This document shows positions 1 through 9,362 of a DNA stretch of 16,689 bases, one piece after another. The position numbers were made by a program, and so were the translations under genes. The notes beneath the pieces were generated by a model, which saw only the letters and a program-made list of their open reading frames with translations, was not told the DNA's origin and searched no databases. This DNA comes from Antrodiella citrinella. Its lineage: Eukaryota > Basidiomycota > Agaricomycetes > Polyporales > Steccherinaceae. Within the stretch, counting starts at the first letter, position 1; each line of letters begins with the position of its first letter. The stretch covers positions 1-16,689 of the forward strand of contig SGPM01000474.1 of the NCBI GenBank assembly GCA_004802725.1, in the 5' to 3' direction.

Positions 1-318
1 GGGAACCCATCGCTTTGAGATCGTACAAAACAAGAGGTGAGATTATATATGTCGTCTCCATGAATGTGCGTGGATGAGGTCCAGAAACAGCGTGTCATAC
101 CCAAGGTCTGGATTGCAGACACGACCCCCGCCTGCTAGCGCAACTTGAAGTTTGAGTGGGCAGCGATGAGTGGACTGGTGCGGTCCGAGTCAGAACTCAG
201 GTGTTCCACAGAAGTATCGCACAGGGTGACGGAGATGAGATGACTTGATTTCAGGCCTGCCTCGTCGCAGACTCGGGTGACAACCTCAGAAGTTGAATCA
301 TGCGCATTGGCGGAACCG

Positions 319-355
319 TTGAAAGTTGTTGAGAGTTCACGACTTCAACTTTCAA
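319..355. repeat. 10-bp perfect inverted repeat
   Basis: TTGAAAGTTG at 319-328 is the exact reverse complement of CAACTTTCAA at 346-355, with 17 bases between the arms. It could be a stem-loop or a paired binding site upstream of the coiled-coil gene. No function is known. Confidence 0.6.
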
Positions 356-455
356 GCGCCCTCAGTCGGGCGACTGCGGCCCACTGGTCAATATTTCAAT
401 CTTTGTCATTGACATGGTCACCATTGGCGTTGAAGTATAATATATTGACAACGGC

Positions 456-486
456 CGTTCAAACGTTCAAACGTTCAACGTTCAGT
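456..486 (+). repeat. Short tandem repeat of CGTTCAAA
   Basis: Four successive units, CGTTCAAA, CGTTCAAA, CGTTCAA and CGTTCAG, lie about 300 bases upstream of the start codon at 790. The run is too short to be a minisatellite; it may be a cluster of regulator sites or simple slippage. Confidence 0.6.
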
Positions 487-711
487 GACGTTGTCCGATG
501 TTGGCAAGATTCTGGTAATCAAACGAATGCGATGCTGTTCTCATTCAGACACCACGCCCGACTTCTCTATGGTCCATTGGCGGCGACGCCTTTACAGGTG
601 AGCTCTTTGAGTAAATTTGGGCACTAGTGACTGATTGACACCTTGGTTTCCTGTGGCCTCGAATCAAACTCTTCCAAAGCCAAGGGATCAAGACGTTCGA
701 CCTCCCTCTTG

Positions 712-718
712 TATAAAT
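712..718 (+). promoter_or_regulatory. TATA box of the 790-2170 gene
   Basis: TATAAAT lies 72 bases upstream of the ATG at 790 and is followed by a pyrimidine-rich leader. Transcription would be expected to start near 742-750, which favours the ATG at 790 over the one at 735, only 17 bases downstream of the box. Confidence 0.5.
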
Positions 719-789
719 TGCAGCCTTCCAGACTATGCGGTCCAACCACCGACCATCTCTCCCACTGCCTTCACTCCGTCGCAGTGAAG

Positions 790-2170
790 ATGCAAAGAAC
801 GCCGAAGCGAGCGCTGGAGGAGGGGGCCGCGTATATGCAGGCTTCCAGGGTACGTCGTGTGCACCTATACCAGTGGCGTCGACTGATCTCGAAAGTAGAA
901 AACCCTGGTCCTTTCAGATTGTCAGTGCAACACCCTTATCAAGGAGAATTTGGACCTCAAAGAAGAGGTGGCTAGGCTGAGAACTCAGCTGGACGACGCT
1001 GATAAGGAGTTGGACCAGATGATGGTGAGTAAAAGTCAGGCCTCTGTTACGCTTCCGAACACTCAGTGGAGGCTCCCGGCATGCAGGTTTCGGAATCGTC
1101 GAAGATCGAGACGCTGGCTACTCGTGCGGACAAGAACTATGCCAAGTTCATAGACACTCTGCAGACACTTGAAAGCACGAAACAGACGTTGAAGCGTCAA
1201 AACACTCTGGTCGATGAGCTCCAACGGAAAGCGAGTAAGCAGACAGAGGCTACCAAGGCTACTGATGCCGACATTCGGCTTGAGGCCGCCGTTCATACCG
1301 AGGCCACCGTTCAGACCGAGGCCACCGTTCAAACCGAGGCCGCCGTTCAAACTGAGGCCGCCGTTCAAACCGAGGCCACCGTTCAGGTTGGGGGTGTCGC
1401 TACTGAAGACGGGGAAGGGACATCTGATTCTATTGACGTACTTGATGCGAGGCGACTACCAAAAGAGGTCTTGGAGAAAGACTCTCAGGTAAGTCTGCAG
1501 CCTCTTTACCTATGTGTCAGTCCCCTAACTGCATGAGCGTTGCATTTCTCAGGCGGAAGAAAGAAGCTTCGTTGCGCCGAACGCGTCCACAGGCACGGGT
1601 TTTGCAACCACGAGGTCTACCCTCCTACCGCCAAAACGCAAGTCAAAGTGGTCCCTGGACGACTTCCGCCATCTTCTGCTTATCAACGGCGATTTGCTAG
1701 GACCCAAATACGCTACGTTAGCAAAGGAGTGCCTAAGGCTTCACGAGTTTGTTCCTTTCACGAAGAAGATGCTCGGTACAAGAGCAAGCCGACCACCTCA
1801 ACTGGTCAAATGGATCATGGATGGCCGCCCCTTCCACGACATCGAGACCGACGCGACCTTTGTTGACACGTTCCCTTCACACGTATGGACCTGGTGGTGT
1901 TCCATGCAGCCTGATTGGAGAGTCATTGTGGACGGGAAGCCCGTTCCCGTGAACTGGCCTTCAAAGAGTTGGGACTCGTTGAACAAGTGGGGTCTGGATG
2001 GCTGGTTTGTTCTTGTGCTGTGCATGAAGTGGTGGGGTCTGGGCCTGCAAGCTTATGTTGGCGAGAGGGGACCAGACATGAGGGCTGACTGGGTGGCGGC
2101 TTTGGCAGATATGACGAGCATGCTGATGGGCTTGCTGGAATTTCTGCAGTCCTCAACTACGGTGGCTTAG
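790..2170 (+). CDS. Coiled-coil protein with hexapeptide repeats and a Trp-rich C-terminal domain
   Basis: Four exons: 790-849, 926-1024, 1087-1488 and 1553-2170, giving 392 aa, with all three introns in phase 0. Residues about 21-105 form a heptad-like coiled coil (for example KEEVARLRTQLDDADKELD). Residues about 119-153 are a six-residue repeat (EA[A/T]VQT) encoded by an 18-bp minisatellite. PPKRKSK at 213-219 could be a nuclear localisation signal. Residues about 220-392 form a Trp-rich, probably globular domain (KWSLDDF, GPKYATLAKEC, WTWWCSMQPDWR, MKWWGLGLQ). I recall similar C-terminal regions in other mushroom hypothetical proteins, but I know no function. An alternative first exon (ATG 735, acceptor at 917) is also phase-consistent and would give 413 aa, so the N-terminus is uncertain. 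The downstream frame is firm. Confidence 0.8.
1282..1386 (+). repeat. 18-bp coding minisatellite, about 5.8 copies
   Basis: Units of GAGGCC[A/G]CCGTTCAAACC start at 1282, 1300, 1318, 1336, 1354 and 1372 (the last incomplete). They encode EAAVHT, EATVQT, EATVQT, EAAVQT, EAAVQT and EATVQ. The period keeps the frame, so copy-number change would alter protein length without breaking it. Sequence divergence is low (1-3 bases per unit), which suggests recent expansion. Confidence 0.9.
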
Positions 2171-2359
2171 CTGAATTTTGTGACCGCATACCATACGTAC
2201 GCTGCAATGCATTCTGTTGTTCTCCGACTTGATACGCGTCATTGTGCCGGCGAGCTTGCGCGTGACCATAGATACTGTAACGTGAATACTTTACAACACT
2301 GCAAATTTATAATAGATACTGGGATATGAACATGGACCTTGGCAACCGTCTCTTCACCT

Positions 2360-4400
2360 CTACACCGCAGCTTGGCGTCCGTCATCCTGTTGTACCTGTT
2401 GTATGTCCCTCACCGGCCTCATCATCAGTCGTTCTTCGTTCCCTACATTGCCCACGCCCACCGCTCCGGGATGGGCGCCTTCTCCGACGACGGCGGTGGT
2501 GAAAGTTGGCATGGAAGCAGTCGGTGTGGGATCTTCATACAGGGACTTCACAGTGGAAGAAATCGTAAGGGTTTCGCGTATAGTAACCACGTGACGAATG
2601 GTGGTGGTCGCCGGCGGTAGCTCTGTTATGACCGTGGTCACCACCTGCAACTCTGTGACAAACTGCGTGACCGGCGTTGCTGGATCAGCAAACAGCACCG
2701 ACGTTGGCGGGATCGAGACGACGACGACGTGTTCGGGGTGGATGGTGGCGGCTCGCTCGGTGATGCTAATGGGCGCGGCATATGTTGACGTGACGAGATG
2801 CTGGAGGTATGACGTCTCGCTCGGAAGCCCGACCAAGTCCAGGAGACGGTGAACCGAAGGTCCAAACTGGAAAAGTTTCCATCTTAGTTTCAAGTTCAAT
2901 ACACAAGAAGACGTTGAAAAAACGCACCCCGTCCACGTGGGCTCTTCCATACCAACCCAGGGCAAAAATAATTATCAAGAACAGGGCGCTCCCGATCAAG
3001 TTCATGAATCTTCGTGGAATTTCGGGGAGGTAACCTCTACCGCCGCGCATGGAGCTCGATGATGTCTCTAATCGGGTTGCGTTGTGGGAAATCTTCTTCT
3101 TCCACACCATAACTTTGTTACCTTTGACGCTTCCGCGAGTAGATCCCGCCATGGCGATGAGGGAGACATCCTGCAGATCACATGCCTGAGACCTTCCATC
3201 AGTAACTGCACATCGATGTGAGGGACACGACTCACCGCGACTGGTTGAACAAGCCCTCCTTGAGGATACACAAGGTCTTGCACACGTTTTCCAGTTTCAG
3301 CACTGTACACCACCGCTTTGCCAACGTCGGTACCGGAAACAACCGTGCTTCCCTGATCTACGAAAGCTACTTGCTTTGCGAACGATACCACAAACGGATC
3401 GCTTTCCAGCGAGAGAACATGAGAGAGGTTTCCTAGTTGGTGCAGCTGGAAACCTCGTTCAGTGCATGCAATAAACCTCTCTCTGTGATAATCAATATCT
3501 ATGGCGCTCCTTGTTGTGCCGACGTATTCAATATCCTGATCAGTCGAGCTTGAGAGAAGACGACTCACATCACACTGGGACCGTTAGCTTTATCTAAGCA
3601 TACTTTGCCCGTCTTCGGATCTAACTTGACACTGATGTAGACAGCGGTGAGCGTCATTACTAATGGGGAATCGGAAGAACACTTACACCCTCCCGTCCTG
3701 AAGGGAGAAGACGTATACGTCTTTGGACTGAGAATCAATGCGAACGACTCTTGGGATTATTACCCCGTCCGTCTGAATCTTGAAGATAAGCAACGCTGGC
3801 TCATGCGGCTCAGGACCCATGTTCCAAACGCATACGGAATGGTCTAGATAGGACGCAGCTATCCAAGCTCGATGTCCCTCGGGGACCTCGGCGCGATGGA
3901 CGTCAAGGGAAATAAGCTGGGCCTCCGGCGTGTTCGAAAAAGGTGGTCTCAGCTGATCGTTGAATTCCTTGGCAACAGAGAGCCAGGGATCAGCAAGATG
4001 TGGCATCTGGCCGATGCCTGATCACGCACATTTTCCACTTCGTTCCAATCCATCCCAATGAGACGTCCCTTCATGTTTCCCAGCAACAGAACATGACGGG
4101 AAGTCTTGGAGAAGAATAGCCAGGAACATGCAGGATACACGTGTTTCGACTTCGTAGAAAAAGAAGTGCTTATTTTCATCGATGCTGAGGTCTTCAATTC
4201 CCAGGCGAAAGCGCCGTTATGACCTAGCGGATATATTAGCAAGGAGACAGATACGTGACCACGGCATGAAGAGTAATATGGTAGAATGAGAGCTCACCCG
4301 ATGCGCACAAGTACCGTCCGAATGCGGAAAACCTTACACACAGCACGGCGTCTTTGGAGGCCTGGAAGGTGCTTTGTAGCTGGTACTTTTGTATCGACAT
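2360..4400 (-). CDS. WD40-like beta-propeller protein with one membrane segment and Val/Thr-rich tail
   Basis: Minus-strand exons in coding order: 4400-4298, 4223-4030, 4006-3687, 3631-3569, 3509-3236, 3170-2928 and 2866-2360, giving about 567 aa. Residues 1 to about 345 carry WD40-type blades: VLCVRFSAFGRYLCASG at the start, then HSVCVWNM, KQVAFVDQGSTVVSGTDVGK and VMVWKKK. A single hydrophobic helix follows at about 375-393 (NLIGSALFLIIIFALGWYG). The tail from residue 400 is rich in Val, Thr and Pro. The expected topology is a cytosolic propeller anchored in a membrane, with the tail on the far side. Read by open frames alone, the locus looks like several genes; phase matching at 3235-3171 joins propeller and membrane exons in mid-blade (DVSLIAMAG...VMVW). 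The exon 2/3 junction is not clean: the frames differ by two bases and the only phase-compatible short intron there is 23 nt. I recall related mushroom proteins, but their role is unknown to me. Confidence 0.8.
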
Positions 4401-4572
4401 CGGAGACGGACACAATGATGTCGGAGGAAATGGTAGGGAAGGACGGGCAGACTAAGCAACAGAGGGAAGACGGCGGTCGAGCGCTAAATCGGAGCTTCCT
4501 GCCTGTATGCTCGTGGCGTTGATCATTGGATGACTCCGCTGTGTCGTCTTAAGCTACTACGAAGACACCACC
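4401..4572. promoter_or_regulatory. Divergent 172-bp promoter region
   Basis: It separates the start codons of the propeller gene (4400, minus) and the low-complexity gene (4573, plus). An ATTGG (CCAAT on the minus strand) lies at 4525-4529, about 125 bases upstream of the propeller start. The plus-strand start has a strong context, CACCACCATGG. The short spacing implies shared regulatory DNA. Confidence 0.5.
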
Positions 4573-5463
4573 ATGGATTCCGACATCTTTGAATGCATCG
4601 ACCACACGGAAGTCTTACCTAGACAACATGCGAGAAGCACCTTGGATCGCTTCATCATACCCTCCCGCATCCATCGTGCTCATCCCTACCGGCCTTCTTC
4701 CCAAGTGACCATGACCTTGGTGGGGTCGTCGCATAGACACCCGACATCATCGCCACCTCCGGACAGAGCAGTACACTTTACCCAAGAGTCGGGGTCTGCA
4801 GTTGCTACTGCAGGCACCACTCGTCTTCCAAGCACTGACAGTTCCAGCGACTCCGAATCCGACTCGAATTATAGAGCCAGCGGTCCACCTCCAGCGGGTG
4901 CCGCTCGAAGGAGAGACACCCCACCACCACCACCTCGAAGGGCTACTTCCGAAGACTCTTCTGACGGCGGTAGGGGGATCCCAAAGCCAACGGGCGAGGC
5001 TGGTAGGCCAAATCGCGGCGGTTACAAGCTGGTGAACGTGGTGAATTGGTCTAGGGATGATTATGAGCAAGTAAAGGTGATTGGTTTTTGAACTAAGGAT
5101 GAACTCAAACTCACATGCCATCGTTTGTAGAGCTTCGTCAAGGAATGTGTCCTACAGTCCTTGGATATCAAACAGCCCTTCACGGCTCAACCCCTTGACA
5201 AACTGGAGCAGATTCGACGGGATGTAAGTGCCTCGGAATATGATGTTTGCCAAAAGCCGCGTTGACAGCCATTACTTCAGTGCAGAAACCGGTTCGCGTT
5301 CATCAGAGACTACATCAACTCATGGCCTGTGGACGACATGATTCGCAGCCGACTCAAATACGAGAAATCAGCGGGACGGAGAAAAGAGGACCATGAGGAG
5401 GTGGCGGTGTCCCGTGCGAAGACGGCGGAGAAAAAGTTACGGAAATCTAGCAGGGTTAGATGA
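4573..5463 (+). CDS. Low-complexity Pro/Ser-rich protein with helical C-terminus
   Basis: Exons 4573-5070, 5131-5223 and 5281-5463 give 257 aa; the introns are 60 and 57 nt, both phase 0. Residues about 45-150 are disordered and rich in Ser, Pro, Arg and Asp (runs such as TDSSSDSESDS and TPPPPPRR). The C-terminal 105 residues look folded and helical: NWSRDDYEQSFVKECV, then LDKLEQIRRDC, FAFIRDYINSWPVDDM and IRSRLKY, ending in a Lys/Arg-rich tail. The WPVDDM...RLKY pattern reminds me of C-termini of small mushroom proteins without known function. Without splicing the frame would stop at 5091; splicing extends it by about 90 residues with preserved character. A DNA- or protein-binding role is possible from the basic tail but is not shown. 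Confidence 0.72.
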
Positions 5464-6087
5464 GTTTGGTGGTCTACAGTAAGATAGCTGGAACGTACAC
5501 GACAAAGAGATTGACGAGTAAGAGCAAAGTGTGCAAGCGGATCGTTGTCAGAACTCACCAATAGTAAGTTACCCACACCTCCGAGTCCGTCTTCCGAGTC
5601 AAGGAGTTCCTGCCTGAGTCATGAGAGTTAGGCTTGAATTCCTGTCTCATGAGGGTCAATGAAGAACGAACCCTTTGAGTAGTCGAGGACGCGCATAGCG
5701 GAATGAGTGAGACCATTAATGCCATTAATACTCGACAGCCATGACGCAAGAGGCGGCGCCTAATCCAACAGCAGGCGCCACGCTTGACCTATTCTGAAGC
5801 GTCGCTGCAGTGTAAGGTTGTGCAACCAGGCTATTGACGTCCTGGTTCTTGACGCTGAGCTCTTTGACGAAAGAGAATCGCCAAGCCGCCTTCACCGAAA
5901 TCTGGTTTCGTCTGATACTTTGTGGTGAGTGAAATCCCAACCACTGATGTGCAAGTTGTCAAACACTTTTGTATCTTTTTGTAAGGTCTGCCTACGTCAC
6001 GCACGTCCTTGAACGGCCGATCCTTGCAACGAAGGAAGCAGACCAGGTCTTAAATAAATATCTGAACTCGCTGACCCGCAGCGTAAT
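5464..6087. other. Spacer, no supported gene
   Basis: Only short open frames without protein character (minus strand 5555-5749 and 5725-5940). The direct repeat CCATTAATGCCATTAATA lies at about 5713-5730. An A/T-rich stretch TTAAATAAATAT at about 6050-6061 lies 27-38 bases before the next start codon and may serve as its TATA element. Confidence 0.5.
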
Positions 6088-8905
6088 ATGTCGGAGAAAC
6101 AGAATACAAGGGTAAGTGTTGTCGCATGAGAATGAGAGCAGTGGACTGATGAATTTTTGCCTGCAGAGCCTTCCACCGACTCCAGGCGTGACGATGGAAG
6201 GCGACCAAGTGAGCGAACGTGTCAAATTCCTCGTTCGCAATGGTGTCGTTTACGGCGTCGTGAATGCCGACGGCGTTCCTCCTCCTCCTGTGCTTTACCC
6301 CTTCGATCCCGACAACCAAACTATACCAGAAGCACATACGTTTCGCCGCCGTGAATTTCGGCACGACAATGACTTCTATATGGCCTTTGTGCCAGAATAT
6401 CCGTCTTTTGGTCGGGATTCCCTTCTGGCTTGCTTGAACTACGCCAAATTTTCGTTTCCCATTGAAGGATCTTGTGGTGGCTTCATGCTTTCGGCGGAAG
6501 CGCGAGCCAAGTGGGTCCATCTTGAAACCTTGCTGGGCTCGGTGGTATCTGTGTTGGAAAAAGCAGCCTATGCCGCGCGCCCGCTGTGCCTTGTTGTGTA
6601 TTGGCCCTCCGGTTTCGGGTTTAAAAGACCCTGGGGTACTAGTCGCGCAGCTCAACGGGCAGCGTGGAGGTCTAGAGAGGCTTTTCTTGCCGTTCTCGCC
6701 TACATTGGCTTTTTGGGCTGCAAGTTCAACTCACGCCGAACTTCCAACGCCTGGGAGGTCTACTTATCGCAGCAAGGCTTTCCGATGTCTGCTGTAGAGA
6801 CACTTCGTGCGTGGGCGTCCGATGGCCGACGTGTCGGAGCATTCGTTGATCCATTCAAATCAGGCTCGTGGACTCCACAATGGTTACTGGATCTACCTTC
6901 AGTAATGTCCTCAGGTGTTCCCTTGTGGTTTCCTTACCGTCTGGAAACTCAGCGGGAAGTTCTTCCCTTGCCAGCAGCCCTAAAGCTGTCGCCTTCCCAG
7001 GTCCGCTGTTTATTAGGAGATTCCATCCTCGACGTCGCCACGCCTTCACCTTCCACATTGCAAAGCATTTACATCGCTCATGATCCACCGCAGCTGCTCG
7101 GAATCCCTCCTATTCTTCCTTGTGAGGAGGATTCCTACCAGCGCAGATATCCGGAGCCAAACCCTCGAAGCGGACAACGTGGAGGAGAGTCCTGTCAACA
7201 GTTTCTGCAACGTCGCTCTCTTGACTGCAAAATGCTGGAGTCCACGGAGACAGTAACTTCCAGGCGCGCTCGCCAACAACGAAGGCTTCACTACGACGGA
7301 CCTTCTGGACAACGAATGCCCTCTACCCAGTCATCAGCGAAGATATTTTACTGGGAGGTGGTGGAAGGTTGTGAGGGTTATCGGAATCGCACCCGGGTTG
7401 ACAAGGTGCTATGGGAAGACTACTGGAGAAACAGTCACGGTCAGCGCCGCTACGACGAGTTCTTTAATGAGTGGGACATCTGCTCTGTTTTTGGAGACGA
7501 TTTGGATCGCTGGGAAGAACACGAAGACCAAGAGGAGTTCACTGGAGTCACATGGCTTAGCCAGCAGGAAGTAGAACCTGACGAGGATGGCACCCTGGAC
7601 TCAACTAATCCAATCACGACGGTACACGCTGAGGACAAAAACGTAGTCATAGAGGCCAGTGGCAGAGATGGCGCCGCTCACCAATCGGAACTTTTGGGGA
7701 TAGTGTACTCCCCCCAAGTGGCGGAGTCAAACAGGGTAATGGACATCCCCGATTCCGTGATCGACCTCCTCCGCAACTTCTATGGGTTACATCCGCTTTC
7801 ATTTCCTGAAAAGGACCTGGACTTAGAGGCAAGCGCGTTCAGGCTTGTCAAGTACTCAATTGCCTTGACTGCTTTAGGTCTCACGCGCGCATGTCCAGAT
7901 TCTCGTGATCATCCAAACCTGCAGTGGTTTGTCACAAAGCCTGCTCGACATCCGACGCCGCTCGATTGGCAGATCGTCCGCTCACCAGCGGCCAAAGTGC
8001 AAGTCTCGGTTTGCGCATATTCGTCACACGTATGGGACGTTTTCGGAGTCAAATCTGGCCCATGTTACTTTGTATCATCTCAAGACCCTGGTGACGTTCA
8101 CTGGAAGCTAGTCGTCGACGATGCAATCTCTGCTTTGTTGATTGTTCGAAGCGGATGGGGTCCAGACCTACGCGGTATTGGCGCTGAGCTCCTTAAGAGG
8201 GGGATTGCTTTTCATACCTACAGACCGCGTCCGCCTACGGCCGTTGGCAAGGACGCATCTCATCACGCCCTGATCTCCTGGCGAGATGTAAGTTTGGGGT
8301 GTCACTATCAGTCTACAGGCATCTCCGCGGACTTTTGCGCCTACGTGCTCACTCGGAATAGATTCCTCCAAGAAACGCACGCCGGTCGTGCAGCTTTGTT
8401 GCGAGGGGGGATCACGTGGCGAATTGCAATGGACGCCCTTGGCTATGACTATGCGTGCGGCGAGGTGCTGGTTGGCCCCGCTGCGGATTGTGTCGAGTTT
8501 GGTGGAATGCCTCAGTATCTCACGGATGGAACAGAGCTATGGGACGACGTCTTATCACAAGCTGAGCTCGACTTAATTTGCGGCGTGTACGCGCCGCCGG
8601 AAGGTGAGAGTTCCAAACCCAGCAAAACGATCTGCCTTTTGACAAAACGCTCAGACCACCCACAAGAATTCTCCTGGTGGCCCAAGACCACCGTGTGGAG
8701 AGGATGTGGTTTGGACGTGGGGTATTGGTCGATCGACTGCGAAACTTGGTATACCGTCCGCCGTGACGCCATCCTTGCCAACGACAACAAGGTTGGCAGG
8801 TTGCGAAACTCGACCCAGTGGAGGAATTCCCTCAAATTCGTCCGCAAACGTAGTCAGCTGGTTTTGTCTGAAACCCGTGCTTTCTCCAACGCATTGCTCC
8901 ACTAG
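6088..8905 (+). CDS. Large fungus-restricted protein of unknown function
   Basis: Two exons: a 24-base exon 6088-6111 (MSEKQNTR) and one of 2739 bases at 6167-8905, joined across a 55-nt phase-0 intron with a GTAAGT donor, an ACTGATG branch site and a CTGCAG acceptor, giving 920 aa. The large exon is open throughout. Residues about 150-180 carry the best landmark, VVYWPSGFGFKRPWG followed by AAWRSREAF, which I recall from a large, often multicopy family of mushroom hypothetical proteins. An acidic, Trp-rich stretch lies at about 437-483 (NEWDICSVFGDDLDRWEEHE). The last third has propeller- or nuclease-like hydrophobic spacing, but I can name no catalytic motif. There is no signal peptide or membrane helix. 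The tiny first exon was chosen because it restores an ATG in good phase; the frame also runs into intron sequence without a better start. Confidence 0.82.
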
Positions 8906-9362
8906 GATGCATTCAAGCAATCCACTTCTCAGCCTTTCACCCCCTGACTACGTCGCTGTTCTTCCACTGCAAATTGTCAAATCGTATATGTTCCCCACCA
9001 ATCGTCTGACCAAGATTCTCTGAAATGCTCCGCCTCAACGAAAAATGCACAAACGCCCGAGAACCACCGCCTCTGAAACCCATAATAACGCCAAATAATC
9101 ACCCCCACATGCCTCCACACCTACTGTACTGAACAGGCTGAAACAGTGAGTGAAAGTGAGCGACGGGTAAGCAAAGCAAAGCAGACTGGCAGAGGTTTTT
9201 GTGTTCGTTTCCAGCTGTTGTCCGTCGATTCTCTTCACAAACCTTTTGTGAAAGCACCCGGCGGCTTGGCTCCGGGCCTCCATGCCGCTGATAGTGACAC
9301 CCTTCCGTGTCGTTGCTGTACCTTTGCAGCATCCTTTTACGCCCTCATCACCCCGCTGTTTC
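8906..9362. other. Spacer between the 920-aa gene and the RING gene
   Basis: No gene supported. A CCAAT pentamer lies at 8998-9002 and the last 60 bases before 9363 are pyrimidine-rich, as is usual for fungal leaders. No TATA box or clear AATAAA was found. An in-frame upstream ATG at 9282 could extend the RING protein by 27 residues. Confidence 0.4.

Larger units (their letters stand above)
1..711. other. Left-edge spacer, no supported gene
   Basis: No convincing coding region. The longest open frame (277-627, +) has no ATG start and no recognisable protein character. The stretch does hold a 10-bp inverted repeat (319-355), a short CGTTCAA-type tandem repeat (456-486) and a TATA box at its right end. 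TTCAA and TTGAA motifs recur through 138-486. It is probably the promoter region of the gene starting at 790, and it may include the 3' flank of a gene outside the window. Confidence 0.5.

Noticed and set aside
277..627. 116-codon open frame at the left edge
   Set aside because: No ATG start, no motif, and the DNA contains inverted and tandem repeats.
1063..1368. Minus-strand open frame with Leu-Asn-Gly-Gly repeats
   Set aside because: It is the reverse reading of the 18-bp minisatellite within a well-supported plus-strand exon; the repeats arise from the DNA repeat, not from a second gene.
1282..1386. Possible CRISPR-like array
   Set aside because: Units are directly adjacent with no spacers, in frame within a spliced fungal gene.
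2766..3152. Separate small membrane-protein gene on the minus strand
   Set aside because: The frame continues upstream into DVSLIAMAG and joins the propeller exon by a phase-0 intron with a good branch site, so it is an inner exon of the larger gene.
3952..4029. 77-nt intron as the main model for the propeller exon 2/3 junction
   Set aside because: It is in phase and of normal length but would delete ADPWLSVAKEF, which looks like conserved coding sequence. It is kept as an alternative only.
6050..6655. 201-codon open frame on the minus strand
   Set aside because: It lies antisense to the firmly coding 920-aa gene, crosses its promoter and shows no protein character.
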